Assembly (NCBI GenBank): GCA_001898225.1
Contig: MKTJ01000058.1
Coordinates: 458,374-522,373 of the forward strand
Length of the DNA: 64,000 nt
Direction: 5' to 3'
DNA from: Chloroflexi bacterium 54-19
Lineage (GTDB): Bacteria > Chloroflexota > Chloroflexia > Chloroheliales > Chloroheliaceae
Made by a program: the position numbers and the translations under genes. Positions 49,199-58,061 of this stretch are shown here, one piece after another (the stretch's first letter is position 1; every line of letters begins with the position of its first letter). Under the pieces are notes generated by a model, which did not search any database, had not been told where the DNA came from, and saw only the letters and a program-made list of their open reading frames with translations.

Positions 49199-51619
49199 GT
49201 GTATCGGCCAAAAAGAACCAGGCTACTTGCCGCTTATTTAGCCTCCTGGCTGCTCGGAATGAGCCTCTTGAACGTCCTGCCGGACCCGGTCCAGGCCAGT
49301 TTTTCCGGCGCACCTGCTGACGGCACAATCGCCGGTAATTCGGTGATAGGGTCCGGCCCGGTGGGTCTGACTAGCTGGCAAATCGGGCACCTCCAAACCG
49401 GCAATGAAAACCCGGTTAATTCTCTCCCGGCCACCGCCGCGTCGAAAGATAACCCCGTCTCTCAACCGGTCCTGTTAAAAGAAAAAACCGGGGCCGACCA
49501 CCCGGTCACTCGGCTTGACCTGGCGAGTTTTCCGTCGCTCGCTTATTCTTTTCCCGGCAACCCCGTTTCCCTTACCGATAAGGCAAACCTGGCTTCCCAG
49601 AAAGTCCCGCCCGATACGATGGGCGCGGTCGGGCCGACCCAGTTTGTTATGGCAATAAATGGCCTGGTCCGGGTCTTCGACAAGACGACCGGTCAACCTG
49701 AAACCCCTTTTGGCGCTACCGACCCCGACCTTGAAACCTTTTTTTCTCCGGTAATGACCTCCGGGAGTGGTGTGACAAATTCCGCCGCTACCCCAAGAGT
49801 CCGGTACGACCGTTTTTCTTCGCGCTGGTTTATCCTGGCTGCCGATATGCCGCTAAAAGCCGGGGTTAGCCAGCCCAACCGGATAATGCTGGCGGTTTCG
49901 GCTACCCCGACAATCACCTCGAACACCACCTGGAATTTTTATTTCTTCCAACCGAATACTATTCTTACCGGGTTTACGAATACTTATGCCACCAACCCAT
50001 CCCTGGGAGTGGATACCAATGCCCTTTATATCGGGGTAAATTTAAATACCACCAACACGCGTGTATTTGTAAACTCCGCCGCCTTCGTAGTCCGGAAAAG
50101 CTCGGTGGTTGGCAGCGGACAGCCCTTTGTAACCGGCTTCGCGCCTTTGATAGATACGAATGGGCCGCTTTCGCCGCAGGGTGCAGATAATCTCGATTCC
50201 TCGGTAAACGAGGGTTATTTTATCGGAATAAGTTTCGCTCCAAGCAATTCAACCAACCAGCTTCAACTGCGAAAAGTGTTAAACCCTGGCGGTGTCCCAT
50301 CAATCACACCCAATATCATCCTGACTGTTCCACTTATCCAACCACCGCTGCCGGTGCCGCATAAAGATAGTGGAGTATCGCCGGGCAGTTCTTTCAATGC
50401 GCAGGATAACCGCCTGACCAACGCTGTGATTCAAAAGGGCAGTTTGTGGACTGTTCACACAATTGCGGTTAACGCTTCCGGTAATTCCAGCTTCACCAAC
50501 CGGGATGGTCTGCGCTGGTACGAAATAAGCCTGCCGACAACGCTGGCGGCTTCTCCCAAACTCCGGCAAGCTGGCACCGTCTATGACTCTTCGGTATTAA
50601 ATAGGTTTTACTGGGTGCCCTCGCTAACTGTTTCAGGCCAGGGCCATACTGTAATGGGGTTTAACATGGCAGGTGAAAAAGATTATATAAGCGCTGCCTT
50701 TGCCGGGCGGGCCAGCAGCGATAGTTTGAATACTACTCGCCCACCGGTCTTTTATCAAAATGGTTCCGTGGGTTACACCCCGGTTAATAATCCTGGTAGT
50801 TTACCAAATGGTCGGGCCTGGGGCCGCTATTCTTTTACCAGCCTCGACCCTGAAGACAATATGACTTTTTGGACCATCCAGGAGTATCCCTCGGACACCG
50901 ATGCCGATAATGACCACGTTATGGATGGTTACGGCATCACGATTGCGCGGATAAACGCGCCTCCCCCGGCGACTATTACCGAAGCCAACCCGGCATTTGT
51001 AATTGCCGAACAGAGTAACGTAGATATAACCGTCAGTGGCAGTCAGGTTGACGGCGCAGGATTTTACGATCCCGGACCGGCTTTTTCAAAACACCTGACG
51101 GCCTCGGTAGGGGGCGGAGTTATTGTCAACAGCGTGACCTACCTCAATCCGACTACCGTCAGGCTAAACGTTTCGGCGGTCGGGGTAACTCCCGGCCAGT
51201 ATGATGTGAGTATAACCAATCCCGATGGGCAGACCGTAACGGCTCCGAACCTTTTGAAAGTAACCTGTTCCCAGGAGATAGCGGATAACGCCGCCGATGA
51301 CACCACCGGTTCGCTTCGGGAGGCTGTAGATAACATTGCTTCTGGTGGGTGTGCTACCCTAAACCTGAAAAATGTCACCCAACCCATTGTCCTGACCAGG
51401 CCGCTCAATTTGCCGCCGGGGGTAATTCTCAGCACGGCCAAACCCTGCTCGGCGGGTCAGGTCGAAATCAAAAGTAACGGGTTCGATGATACCGCCCTGA
51501 CCTTTAATGGCGGGTATTTCTTTGGAATCTATTTTCACGGGTTTAAGACCCCGTTGCTTGTAGCCAATAGCGGGACCGGAGCCAATAATTTCACCTGTGT
51601 GAAATTTGGGACATCTTAG
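49199..51619 (+). CDS. Secreted protein with TIG-like domain and beta-helix-type C-terminal module
   Basis: This is an 806-aa exported protein. The start is a GTG, with GAGGGG 6 nt upstream. A signal peptide covers residues about 8-37 (LAAYLASWLLGMSLLNVL.. to VQA). Residues about 120-600 have no family I recognise but keep beta-propeller-like blocks ('GAVGPTQFVMAINGLVRVFDKTTG', 'RYDRFSSRWFILAADMP'). Residues about 610-700 resemble an IPT/TIG immunoglobulin-like domain ('GVTPGQYDVSITNPDGQTVTAPN'). The last 115 or so residues ('TGSLREAVDNIASGGCATLNL' onward, cysteines included) match in layout the C-terminal module of the propeller protein at 2083. A cell-surface role is likely. Confidence 0.78.
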   Translation: MYRPKRTRLLAAYLASWLLGMSLLNVLPDPVQASFSGAPADGTIAGNSVIGSGPVGLTSWQIGHLQTGNENPVNSLPATAASKDNPVSQPVLLKEKTGADHPVTRLDLASFPSLAYSFPGNPVSLTDKANLASQKVPPDTMGAVGPTQFVMAINGLVRVFDKTTGQPETPFGATDPDLETFFSPVMTSGSGVTNSAATPRVRYDRFSSRWFILAADMPLKAGVSQPNRIMLAVSATPTITSNTTWNFYFFQPNTILTGFTNTYATNPSLGVDTNALYIGVNLNTTNTRVFVNSAAFVVRKSSVVGSGQPFVTGFAPLIDTNGPLSPQGADNLDSSVNEGYFIGISFAPSNSTNQLQLRKVLNPGGVPSITPNIILTVPLIQPPLPVPHKDSGVSPGSSFNAQDNRLTNAVIQKGSLWTVHTIAVNASGNSSFTNRDGLRWYEISLPTTLAASPKLRQAGTVYDSSVLNRFYWVPSLTVSGQGHTVMGFNMAGEKDYISAAFAGRASSDSLNTTRPPVFYQNGSVGYTPVNNPGSLPNGRAWGRYSFTSLDPEDNMTFWTIQEYPSDTDADNDHVMDGYGITIARINAPPPATITEANPAFVIAEQSNVDITVSGSQVDGAGFYDPGPAFSKHLTASVGGGVIVNSVTYLNPTTVRLNVSAVGVTPGQYDVSITNPDGQTVTAPNLLKVTCSQEIADNAADDTTGSLREAVDNIASGGCATLNLKNVTQPIVLTRPLNLPPGVILSTAKPCSAGQVEIKSNGFDDTALTFNGGYFFGIYFHGFKTPLLVANSGTGANNFTCVKFGTS

Positions 51620-51951
51620 TTGTTATGCATCAAATTTGCATTGTAGGCTTTTTACTAAAGTAGTATTATTAGCAAGACTTGGCTACCAGCCAGGCTCCAC
51701 AGCCTGGTCAAAAACGCTATAAATACAACCCGACCAGAAGTCACTCGCAACGGCTTCCGTCCCAACCAATTTTTAGCCGCCTAAAATTGTTTTCCCGCCC
51801 GGTATCCCGGTAAGCGGTTTATAGTTTTGTTTGTTAAATTGAGGTGGCCCGGACTGGCTCCTCACCAGATTTGAGAGAAAACCGCTACCTTTTGGGTTCA
51901 GGGTAGTGAGGTCGTTAGTAGCCTAGCCTAATCCTAAATCGGAGTTTCAAA
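51620..51951 (+). other. Intergenic region with a small hairpin
   Basis: No gene is seen in these 332 bases. CCAGGCT (51690-51696) pairs with AGCCTGG (51701-51707) around CCAC, probably a weak terminator for the upstream gene, as it has no U-run. The promoter of the histidine kinase gene is expected here but was not clear. Confidence 0.4.
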
Positions 51952-54900
51952 TTGGACGATTTGGTAAATTCGCTTCCACCTGTTGCCTCCCCCATCCCTG
52001 CCTCGTCTGAGGCGTTCAACCGTTCGGTTTACCAGGCAAAATTGGACCAGATTTCGCGCGACCACCCCCAGATATTGCTGGATATGCTGGCCCAACTACC
52101 GCAACCGATTATATTTACCGATACCGAGGGTATAATAGTCGGCTGGTTGGGGGCGGCTGAACAGGTCTTTGGCTATTCTGCCGAGGAAGCGGTTGGTCGT
52201 GCGGTGAATTTTCTCCACCAGCCCCAGGTTAAAGGCTGGATGACCGATAGCATTCTCACCGAAATGCGGGCGACCGGGCGGTTTAAGGGTGAAATCCCTT
52301 GCCTGCGCAAGGATGGCCGGGAAGTGCTGGTCGAAATCACCAGTTGGACCGTCAATGATGAATCAGGCCGCCCGGCTTACCTCGTTTCAATCAACCGGGA
52401 CATAACCGAAGACCGACGCATGGAAATGGCCTTGCGCCAGAGCGAAGAAAATTACCGGACATTGGCCCGTAACTTTCCTAACGGGGCGGTTTTTCTTTTT
52501 GACCAGGATTTACGCTATATCCTGGCCGATGGCAAAGGGCTGGAAGAGAGTGGGTTTACCAGGAGAGAGGTTGAGGGCCGGACGGTCTGGGAAATCTTCC
52601 CCCATGATTATGCCGAAATGCTGGCGGTGGATTTGCGGAAAGCCCTGGCCGGGGAGAGCCACAGCATGGAAGTCCCCTACGAGGATAAAATTTATTACCG
52701 GCATACCGTCCCGGTTAAAGATGCCCAGGGCAACATTTTTGGTGGGATGGTTGTTACCCAGGATATTACCGGCCAAAAGCTGTTTGAGGAAAATCTCAGC
52801 CGGGCCCGTGACGCCCTGGAAAAGACCGCTAACGAAAGGACAACCGCGCTGGTTGAGGCCAACCGGCAACTAGAGGAAAAAATAGCCGAGTTAAAGTTCT
52901 CGCAGACACGGTTGCGGCATAACGAGGAACGGTACCGCTCGCTGGTTGAAACCAGTTTTCAGTGGGTCTTTATCACCAGCCCGGCAGGTGACCTTGTCAG
53001 CGACATGCCGGGCTGGCGGGTCATTACGGGCCAATCCCCCGCTGAATTGCTGGGCCGGGGCTGGATGACCGCCGTCCACCCGGATGACCTGCCCCAGGTT
53101 AACGCTACCTGGAACCATTCGGTAGCAACCAGGACAATTTTTGAAACCGAGTACCGAATTCGCAAGTACGATGGGACTTATCGCTTTATCGGGGTTAAGG
53201 CCGTACCGGTCTTTGAAGCCGATGAAAGTGTCCGGGAATGGGTCGGCACCTGCAACGATATTACGATGCAGAAAGAAGTTGAACAGAACCAGATGGAACG
53301 CCTGCAACTGCTGGCCCAGATTGCCACCGAGCAGGCCAAGCTAATCGGCGTCCTTCAGCAAATGCCGGTCGGGGTGACGATTGCCGAGGCCCCCAGCGGC
53401 AGGACTATCCTTACCAACCGGCTCGTCCAGGAGATTTTAGGGGACGGTTTCGTGCCACCCAAGGGTGCGGGTGATTATCAAAGGTTCCAGGGATTTTTTG
53501 CCGATGGCCGCCCGGTTAGACCGGAAGAATGGCCGATGGAAAGGGCGCTCCTGCATGGCGAAACTATTAGCGAGGAAGAAATCTATTTCATTCGCGAGGA
53601 TGGTCAGGGCCGGTATATTTCGGTAAACGCAGCCCCGGTCTATGACTCTTCCGGCCAGTTAATTATGGCAGTTTCAACCTTTTACGATATATCCGAGCGA
53701 AAACGGCTCGAAACCGGTTTGCGGGAGCAGACTGAAACGGTCGAAACTATCAACCGGACCGGGCAGGTGTTATCGGCGGAACTCGATTTACACAAACTTG
53801 TCCAGGCCACTACAGATGCCGGGACGGAACTGTGTGGGGCTGAGTTCGGGGCTTTCTTCTATAATCATACCGATGAAAAGGGCGAGAGCTACTTGCTCTA
53901 CACCCTCTCCGGGGTTGCGTCTGAGACCTATGCCGGGTTCCCGATGCCGCGGAATACCACCCTTTTTAGCCCGACTTTCCAGGGAGAGGGGGTTATTCGC
54001 CTGGCCGATGTGAGGCTGGACCCGCGTTACGGCCAGAACCCTCCCTATGATGGGATGCCGGAAGGCCATTTGCCAGTCGTCAGTTACCTGGCGGTCCCGG
54101 TCGTTTCGCGTTCAGGCGAAGTGCTAGGCGGTCTTTTTTTCGGCCATACCAGGGCCGGGGTTTTTACCGAGCGGCACGAACGCCTGCTGACGGCCCTGGG
54201 CGCGCAGACCGCTATTGCAATGGACAATGCCCGGCTGTACCAGGAAGCCCAGGCCGCTATCAGGCAGCGCGACGAGTTTTTATCCATCGCCGCCCACGAA
54301 CTAAAGACCCCGTTGACCAGCCTGCGCGGTTTTGTCCAGCATACTTTACGCCAGTTACAGCTTAAACGTGAAATCAACCCCGATAAGCTGGCAAGTACCC
54401 TCCAAACCGTCAACCAGCAAGCGGTCAAGCTTTCCCAGCTTGTCACGCAACTGCTGGATGTTTCGCGGCTTCAATCGGGCAAACTGCTGGTTGAGCCGGT
54501 CCAGCTCGACCTGAAGGCTTTATTGGGGCAGGTCGTGGAGAATTTGCGCTCCGGCGTCACCGGGCACGAACTGGTCTTTAAGGCCGGGCCAGGTGAAATT
54601 CCGGCCAGGGTTGACCCGTTGCGAATGGAGCAAGTGCTTAATAATTTGCTCGATAACGCCATCAAGTTCAGCCCTGAAGGGGGTCGGGTTACGGTTGAAT
54701 TAACCAGGGTAGCGCCGGGTCGGGTCACGCTGGCTGTTACCGACCACGGCATCGGTATTCCTGAGGAATACCGGGCCAATATCTTTGACCGCTTTTTCCA
54801 GGCGCATTCCAACAATTACATGAGTGGTATGGGCCTGGGCCTTTACCTGGCCCGCCAGATTGTCGAATTACACGGCGGAACTATCACGGCAGAATTCCCG

Positions 54901-54954
54901 GAAGAAGGTGGCACCCGGTTTGTCATAAACCTGCCCGTTTATACGGGATCTTAA
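51952..54954 (+). CDS. Multi-PAS, GAF sensor histidine kinase
   Basis: This is a 1000-aa signalling kinase without membrane segments, so probably cytoplasmic. By similarity it has four PAS domains (about residues 45-155, 165-280, 325-445 and 460-590). A short coiled coil (about 280-325) lies between the second and third, and a GAF domain is at about 605-760 ('FGAFFYNHTDEKGESYLLYTLSG'). The HisKA domain has 'FLSIAAHELKTPLTSLRGF' with the phospho-acceptor His of AAHELKTPL. The HATPase has 'RMEQVLNNLLDNAIKFSPEGG' (N box), 'DHGIGIPEEY' (G1) and 'GMGLGLYLARQIVELHGG' (G2). The start is a TTG. No response regulator is adjacent; the receiver proteins at 11259 and 16337 are distant. Confidence 0.88.
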   Translation: MDDLVNSLPPVASPIPASSEAFNRSVYQAKLDQISRDHPQILLDMLAQLPQPIIFTDTEGIIVGWLGAAEQVFGYSAEEAVGRAVNFLHQPQVKGWMTDSILTEMRATGRFKGEIPCLRKDGREVLVEITSWTVNDESGRPAYLVSINRDITEDRRMEMALRQSEENYRTLARNFPNGAVFLFDQDLRYILADGKGLEESGFTRREVEGRTVWEIFPHDYAEMLAVDLRKALAGESHSMEVPYEDKIYYRHTVPVKDAQGNIFGGMVVTQDITGQKLFEENLSRARDALEKTANERTTALVEANRQLEEKIAELKFSQTRLRHNEERYRSLVETSFQWVFITSPAGDLVSDMPGWRVITGQSPAELLGRGWMTAVHPDDLPQVNATWNHSVATRTIFETEYRIRKYDGTYRFIGVKAVPVFEADESVREWVGTCNDITMQKEVEQNQMERLQLLAQIATEQAKLIGVLQQMPVGVTIAEAPSGRTILTNRLVQEILGDGFVPPKGAGDYQRFQGFFADGRPVRPEEWPMERALLHGETISEEEIYFIREDGQGRYISVNAAPVYDSSGQLIMAVSTFYDISERKRLETGLREQTETVETINRTGQVLSAELDLHKLVQATTDAGTELCGAEFGAFFYNHTDEKGESYLLYTLSGVASETYAGFPMPRNTTLFSPTFQGEGVIRLADVRLDPRYGQNPPYDGMPEGHLPVVSYLAVPVVSRSGEVLGGLFFGHTRAGVFTERHERLLTALGAQTAIAMDNARLYQEAQAAIRQRDEFLSIAAHELKTPLTSLRGFVQHTLRQLQLKREINPDKLASTLQTVNQQAVKLSQLVTQLLDVSRLQSGKLLVEPVQLDLKALLGQVVENLRSGVTGHELVFKAGPGEIPARVDPLRMEQVLNNLLDNAIKFSPEGGRVTVELTRVAPGRVTLAVTDHGIGIPEEYRANIFDRFFQAHSNNYMSGMGLGLYLARQIVELHGGTITAEFPEEGGTRFVINLPVYTGS

Positions 54955-55291
54955 CCTCAAAATTCAAAACCCTCCTGGAGCGGCCAATTCCGACTGGCCC
55001 GCTCAGATTTGACGTTTTATAGATTTAATGGTAAATTCCGGTTAATTTAATTTATCAGGAAATCGGCTTTTGTTGATTTTGTTTAGCCAGTAGTTCGCTT
55101 TATTTATTTCCAGCGAATTTTAGATACCCCGGTGATTTGGGCAAAACGGGAAACGACAGTTAAAAATCCTGCCGCGACCGGCTTTGCCATTTTTAGTTAT
55201 TAACTTAGCGTTATAGAAAAATAATACTTTTAAAATATTTATATGGAGTAATTTCAGCATATAATTAAAAAACACGAAAAGAGAGAAATTT
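54955..55291 (+). other. Intergenic region with a terminator-like hairpin
   Basis: GAGCGG-CCA (54978-54986) pairs with TGG-C-CCGCTC (54995-55004) with one bulged base, shortly after the kinase stop. The remaining 290 bases are AT-rich, with no gene recognised, and should contain the promoter of the antiporter gene. Confidence 0.45.
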
Positions 55292-57217
55292 ATGGATAGT
55301 TTAAGCGGGATTTTAGGGTTTGTTGTGGGCGCCAGCAGCGGGGAAGGGGCGGGTTTGGAAGGTTACGAACTGCTGATTGACCTCACGATGGCGGTCGTAG
55401 CAGCATTTCTGGGTGGTATTGTCGCCTCAAAGCTTAAACTTCCGGTTATGACGGGTTATTTGCTCGGTGGTATTTTTATCGGCCCTTTTACCCCTGGCCC
55501 CCACTCAGATGTTCACCGGGTCCAGACCCTGGCCGAACTGGGCGTAGCCCTGTTGATGTTTGCACTCGGTACCCAGTTTTCCCTCCATGAATTAAAAGAA
55601 GTAGGTAAAGGTGCTGCCGGGGGCGGCATTTTACAGGTGTTATTCACTATTCTCCTGGGTATCCCGGTCGGCCTTATTCTCGGTATGAGTTTTACCCAGG
55701 CTCTCTACCTGGGCGGGATGCTGGCGATTTCCAGTTCGATTGTAATTCTGAAGTTACTGCTAAGCCGCAGCGAGGTGGAAGCGTTACAGGGCCGCCTGGC
55801 GCTCGGTATCGGGGTTGTCCAGGACATCTCGGTGGTGGTGCTGGTGGTGGTGCTGCCGGCGCTGGCCGCCCCTAACCAGGGCGACTTTGGCAGCCTGGGC
55901 GTGACGGTTGGCCTGGCTCTGCTCAAAGCGGTGGTCTTCCTGGGAGTTACCTACGTGGTGGGTACCAGGGTTATTCCCTGGATTTTGTACCGGATAATCA
56001 GCCTTGGTCTGCGCGAGATGTTTTTGTTGACCATCCTGATTATCGCGGTCGGCACGGCCCTGCTGGCCCAGTTAATCGGCCTCTCCTTTGCCCTCGGCGC
56101 GTTTCTGGCCGGGATGATTGTGAGTGAGTCGGAAGCCGCCGACGATGTTTTGAACGAGATTATCCCCCTGCGTGATGTCTTTGCCAGCCTCTTTTTTGTC
56201 TCGATAGGCATGCTTATCAATCCGGGATTGCTCTGGGACAATATCTGGGGCGTCTTGCTGGTGGTCGTGGTCATCCTGGTAGGCAAGTTCGGGATTGTGG
56301 CCGGTCTGCTTCTGCTGTTCAAGTACCCGCTCAAAGCCTCACTGCGGGCCGGTCTGCTTCTTTCTCAGATTGGAGAGTTTTCGTTTGTGCTGGCCCGAAC
56401 CGGGGTTGACCAGGGCGCGCTCACGACCCAGATTGAGGCCCTGGTGTTGAGCGGTGCCCTGATTACAATTATCCTGACGCCTGTCCTTTACCAGTTCCTG
56501 CCCCCCTTGTTTGACCGGTTGGACGAGCGGTTGGAAAACCGGCGGGTCCGCTTAAAGGCAGCCAGGGCCGCCGCAGAACTTCCTGCTGGCGAGGCTGCCG
56601 AGGCTACAGCCGGAACGGCAGAGGGGGATACAGTTATTTACGACTGGGAAGGACGGGACCCGCGCCTGGATGCCATGATGCAGAACCTGAGCAAAGAAGT
56701 CCAGCGCGACCACCGCAGTTCTATCGAGCGCTGGCCTTACAAAAAGCACGTAGTGATATGCGGTTATGGACGGGTTGGGCGCGAACTGGCCGAGGCGGTG
56801 CGGCGGCGCAACTTCGAGGTGGTAATTATCGAACACGACCTGCGCCGGGCCGCCGAGGCGACCGCCAGGGGTATGCTGGTCTTTACCGGGGACGCCACCC
56901 GCGAAATAGTCCTCAAACAGGCCCGAGTGGACCAGGCCAAAGTGCTGGCCGTGACCACCCCCGACCTGCCAACCGCCGAGGCCATCACCCGCGAGGGCCG
57001 CCTGTTAAACAAAGACCTGGAAATTATTACCCGGTCCAGCGACTTGCGGGCTATCCGGGCTTTGCGCCAGGCCGGGGCGGTCAATATAGTCCAGCCGGAA
57101 ATCGAGGCGGGCCTGGAGTTTATTCGCCGGACTTTGCGGTCGTACGGGGTGAGCGGGGTCGAACTGCAATCGTTGATAAACGGTCGCCGTGAGAAACACT
57201 ATGGTCGCCAGAAATAA
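55292..57217 (+). CDS. KefB/CPA2-type cation:proton antiporter with TrkA-N domain
   Basis: This is a 641-aa membrane protein. Residues about 25-415 contain some 12 hydrophobic segments, starting 'LTMAVVAAFLGGIVASKLKLPVMTGYLLGGIFIGPFTPG' and including 'SFALGAFLAGMIVSES', as in the CPA2 family. Residues about 485-605 are a Rossmann TrkA-N domain ('HVVICGYGRVGRELAEAVRRRNFEVVIIEHDLRRAAEATARG'), binding NAD(H) or another nucleotide. It likely exchanges K+ or Na+ for protons. GAGAG precedes the ATG. It is monocistronic and converges with the MOSC gene. Confidence 0.88.
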   Translation: MDSLSGILGFVVGASSGEGAGLEGYELLIDLTMAVVAAFLGGIVASKLKLPVMTGYLLGGIFIGPFTPGPHSDVHRVQTLAELGVALLMFALGTQFSLHELKEVGKGAAGGGILQVLFTILLGIPVGLILGMSFTQALYLGGMLAISSSIVILKLLLSRSEVEALQGRLALGIGVVQDISVVVLVVVLPALAAPNQGDFGSLGVTVGLALLKAVVFLGVTYVVGTRVIPWILYRIISLGLREMFLLTILIIAVGTALLAQLIGLSFALGAFLAGMIVSESEAADDVLNEIIPLRDVFASLFFVSIGMLINPGLLWDNIWGVLLVVVVILVGKFGIVAGLLLLFKYPLKASLRAGLLLSQIGEFSFVLARTGVDQGALTTQIEALVLSGALITIILTPVLYQFLPPLFDRLDERLENRRVRLKAARAAAELPAGEAAEATAGTAEGDTVIYDWEGRDPRLDAMMQNLSKEVQRDHRSSIERWPYKKHVVICGYGRVGRELAEAVRRRNFEVVIIEHDLRRAAEATARGMLVFTGDATREIVLKQARVDQAKVLAVTTPDLPTAEAITREGRLLNKDLEIITRSSDLRAIRALRQAGAVNIVQPEIEAGLEFIRRTLRSYGVSGVELQSLINGRREKHYGRQK

Positions 57218-57227
57218 TCCGACGTAC

Positions 57228-57983
57228 CTATTTTAGCCGGTATACCACGTCATCTTTGCTGATAGTTCCCAATGCTTCAATGGTACCGTAAATTCCGGCG
57301 TTAACCTGGTGGGTTTTGCCTAGAAATTTTAAGACTTGCGGGTTTGAGGCCAGGGTGTCAGGGTTATAGTTAACAATTACGCAACGTTCGCAGGTACGGT
57401 CAAGCCGGAACCGGGGTGCAGTCGCGGGATCGAAATAACCCTGCCCCAGCAAAATACTTGTGCCAATCCAGGAATCTTCAATAAAGGGTTTGTCGTCAAA
57501 TGCTTCGACCAGGAGGTTTGGACGAAACCGCCTGACCTCAGAGGGTAAGCCGGTTTGCCCGGCGATAAAATTTACTGTCTGGGTGGTTATAATAGAAAAG
57601 GGGGCCGAATCAAAGGTGCCCCGGCCAACCTGTAAAAGAAAGATTGGGTTCTCAAAAAGGTCTGAAAGTTCTTTGGCTAGTTGAGGGTCTTCTATTGATT
57701 TATCGGCACCACTGGGAGTTCTAACCCTGACAGCCGATTCGTTAGGATTATCAGGTTCAGAAAAATAAGGGATATAGGTCAGTAAATTTGGAAAGATTTT
57801 AGCGGTGAGCCAGGGGAAGCGGTTGCTGCTGCCGCTACGTACAAAACTATAGCGGCGGTCCCCTGCCAACCCGACCCAGCGTAGTGGTGCGGCCTTTACT
57901 TCCTCACCGCGCATAGATTTAACCGGGTAGCGGTAAACCGCTTTGACTTTACCAATTGCCTCGATGTTTATAGTTTCAGCCAT
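57228..57983 (-). CDS. MOSC domain protein
   Basis: This is a 251-aa protein. The start is the ATG of MAETINIEAIG, 4-5 nt after GAGAGGA; a longer form to 58013 lacks a site. The N-terminal MOSC_N beta-barrel has 'IGKVKAVYRYPVKSMRGEEVKAAPLRWVGLAGDRRYSFV'. The MOSC core has 'LPSEVRRFRPNLLVEAFDDKPFIEDSWIG' and the conserved Cys region 'FRLDRTCERCVIVNYNPDT'. Such proteins bind molybdenum cofactor and handle sulfur transfer or N-hydroxylated compound reduction. No molybdenum genes are adjacent. Confidence 0.87.
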   Translation of the reverse strand: MAETINIEAIGKVKAVYRYPVKSMRGEEVKAAPLRWVGLAGDRRYSFVRSGSSNRFPWLTAKIFPNLLTYIPYFSEPDNPNESAVRVRTPSGADKSIEDPQLAKELSDLFENPIFLLQVGRGTFDSAPFSIITTQTVNFIAGQTGLPSEVRRFRPNLLVEAFDDKPFIEDSWIGTSILLGQGYFDPATAPRFRLDRTCERCVIVNYNPDTLASNPQVLKFLGKTHQVNAGIYGTIEALGTISKDDVVYRLK

Positions 57984-57997
57984 TTTATTCCTCTCAA

Positions 57998-58033
57998 ATA
58001 AAAATAAGGCCACTGTAGATACAATGGCCTTAT
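57998..58033 (-). terminator. Terminator of typA
   Basis: ATAAGGCCA (58004-58012) pairs with TGGCCTTAT (58025-58033). On the minus strand it is followed by TTTTTATTTG. It lies 28 nt past the typA stop and 15 nt upstream of the MOSC start. Confidence 0.85.
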
Positions 58034-58061
58034 CCTGTAAAAGTTACAGGCTTTAATGGAT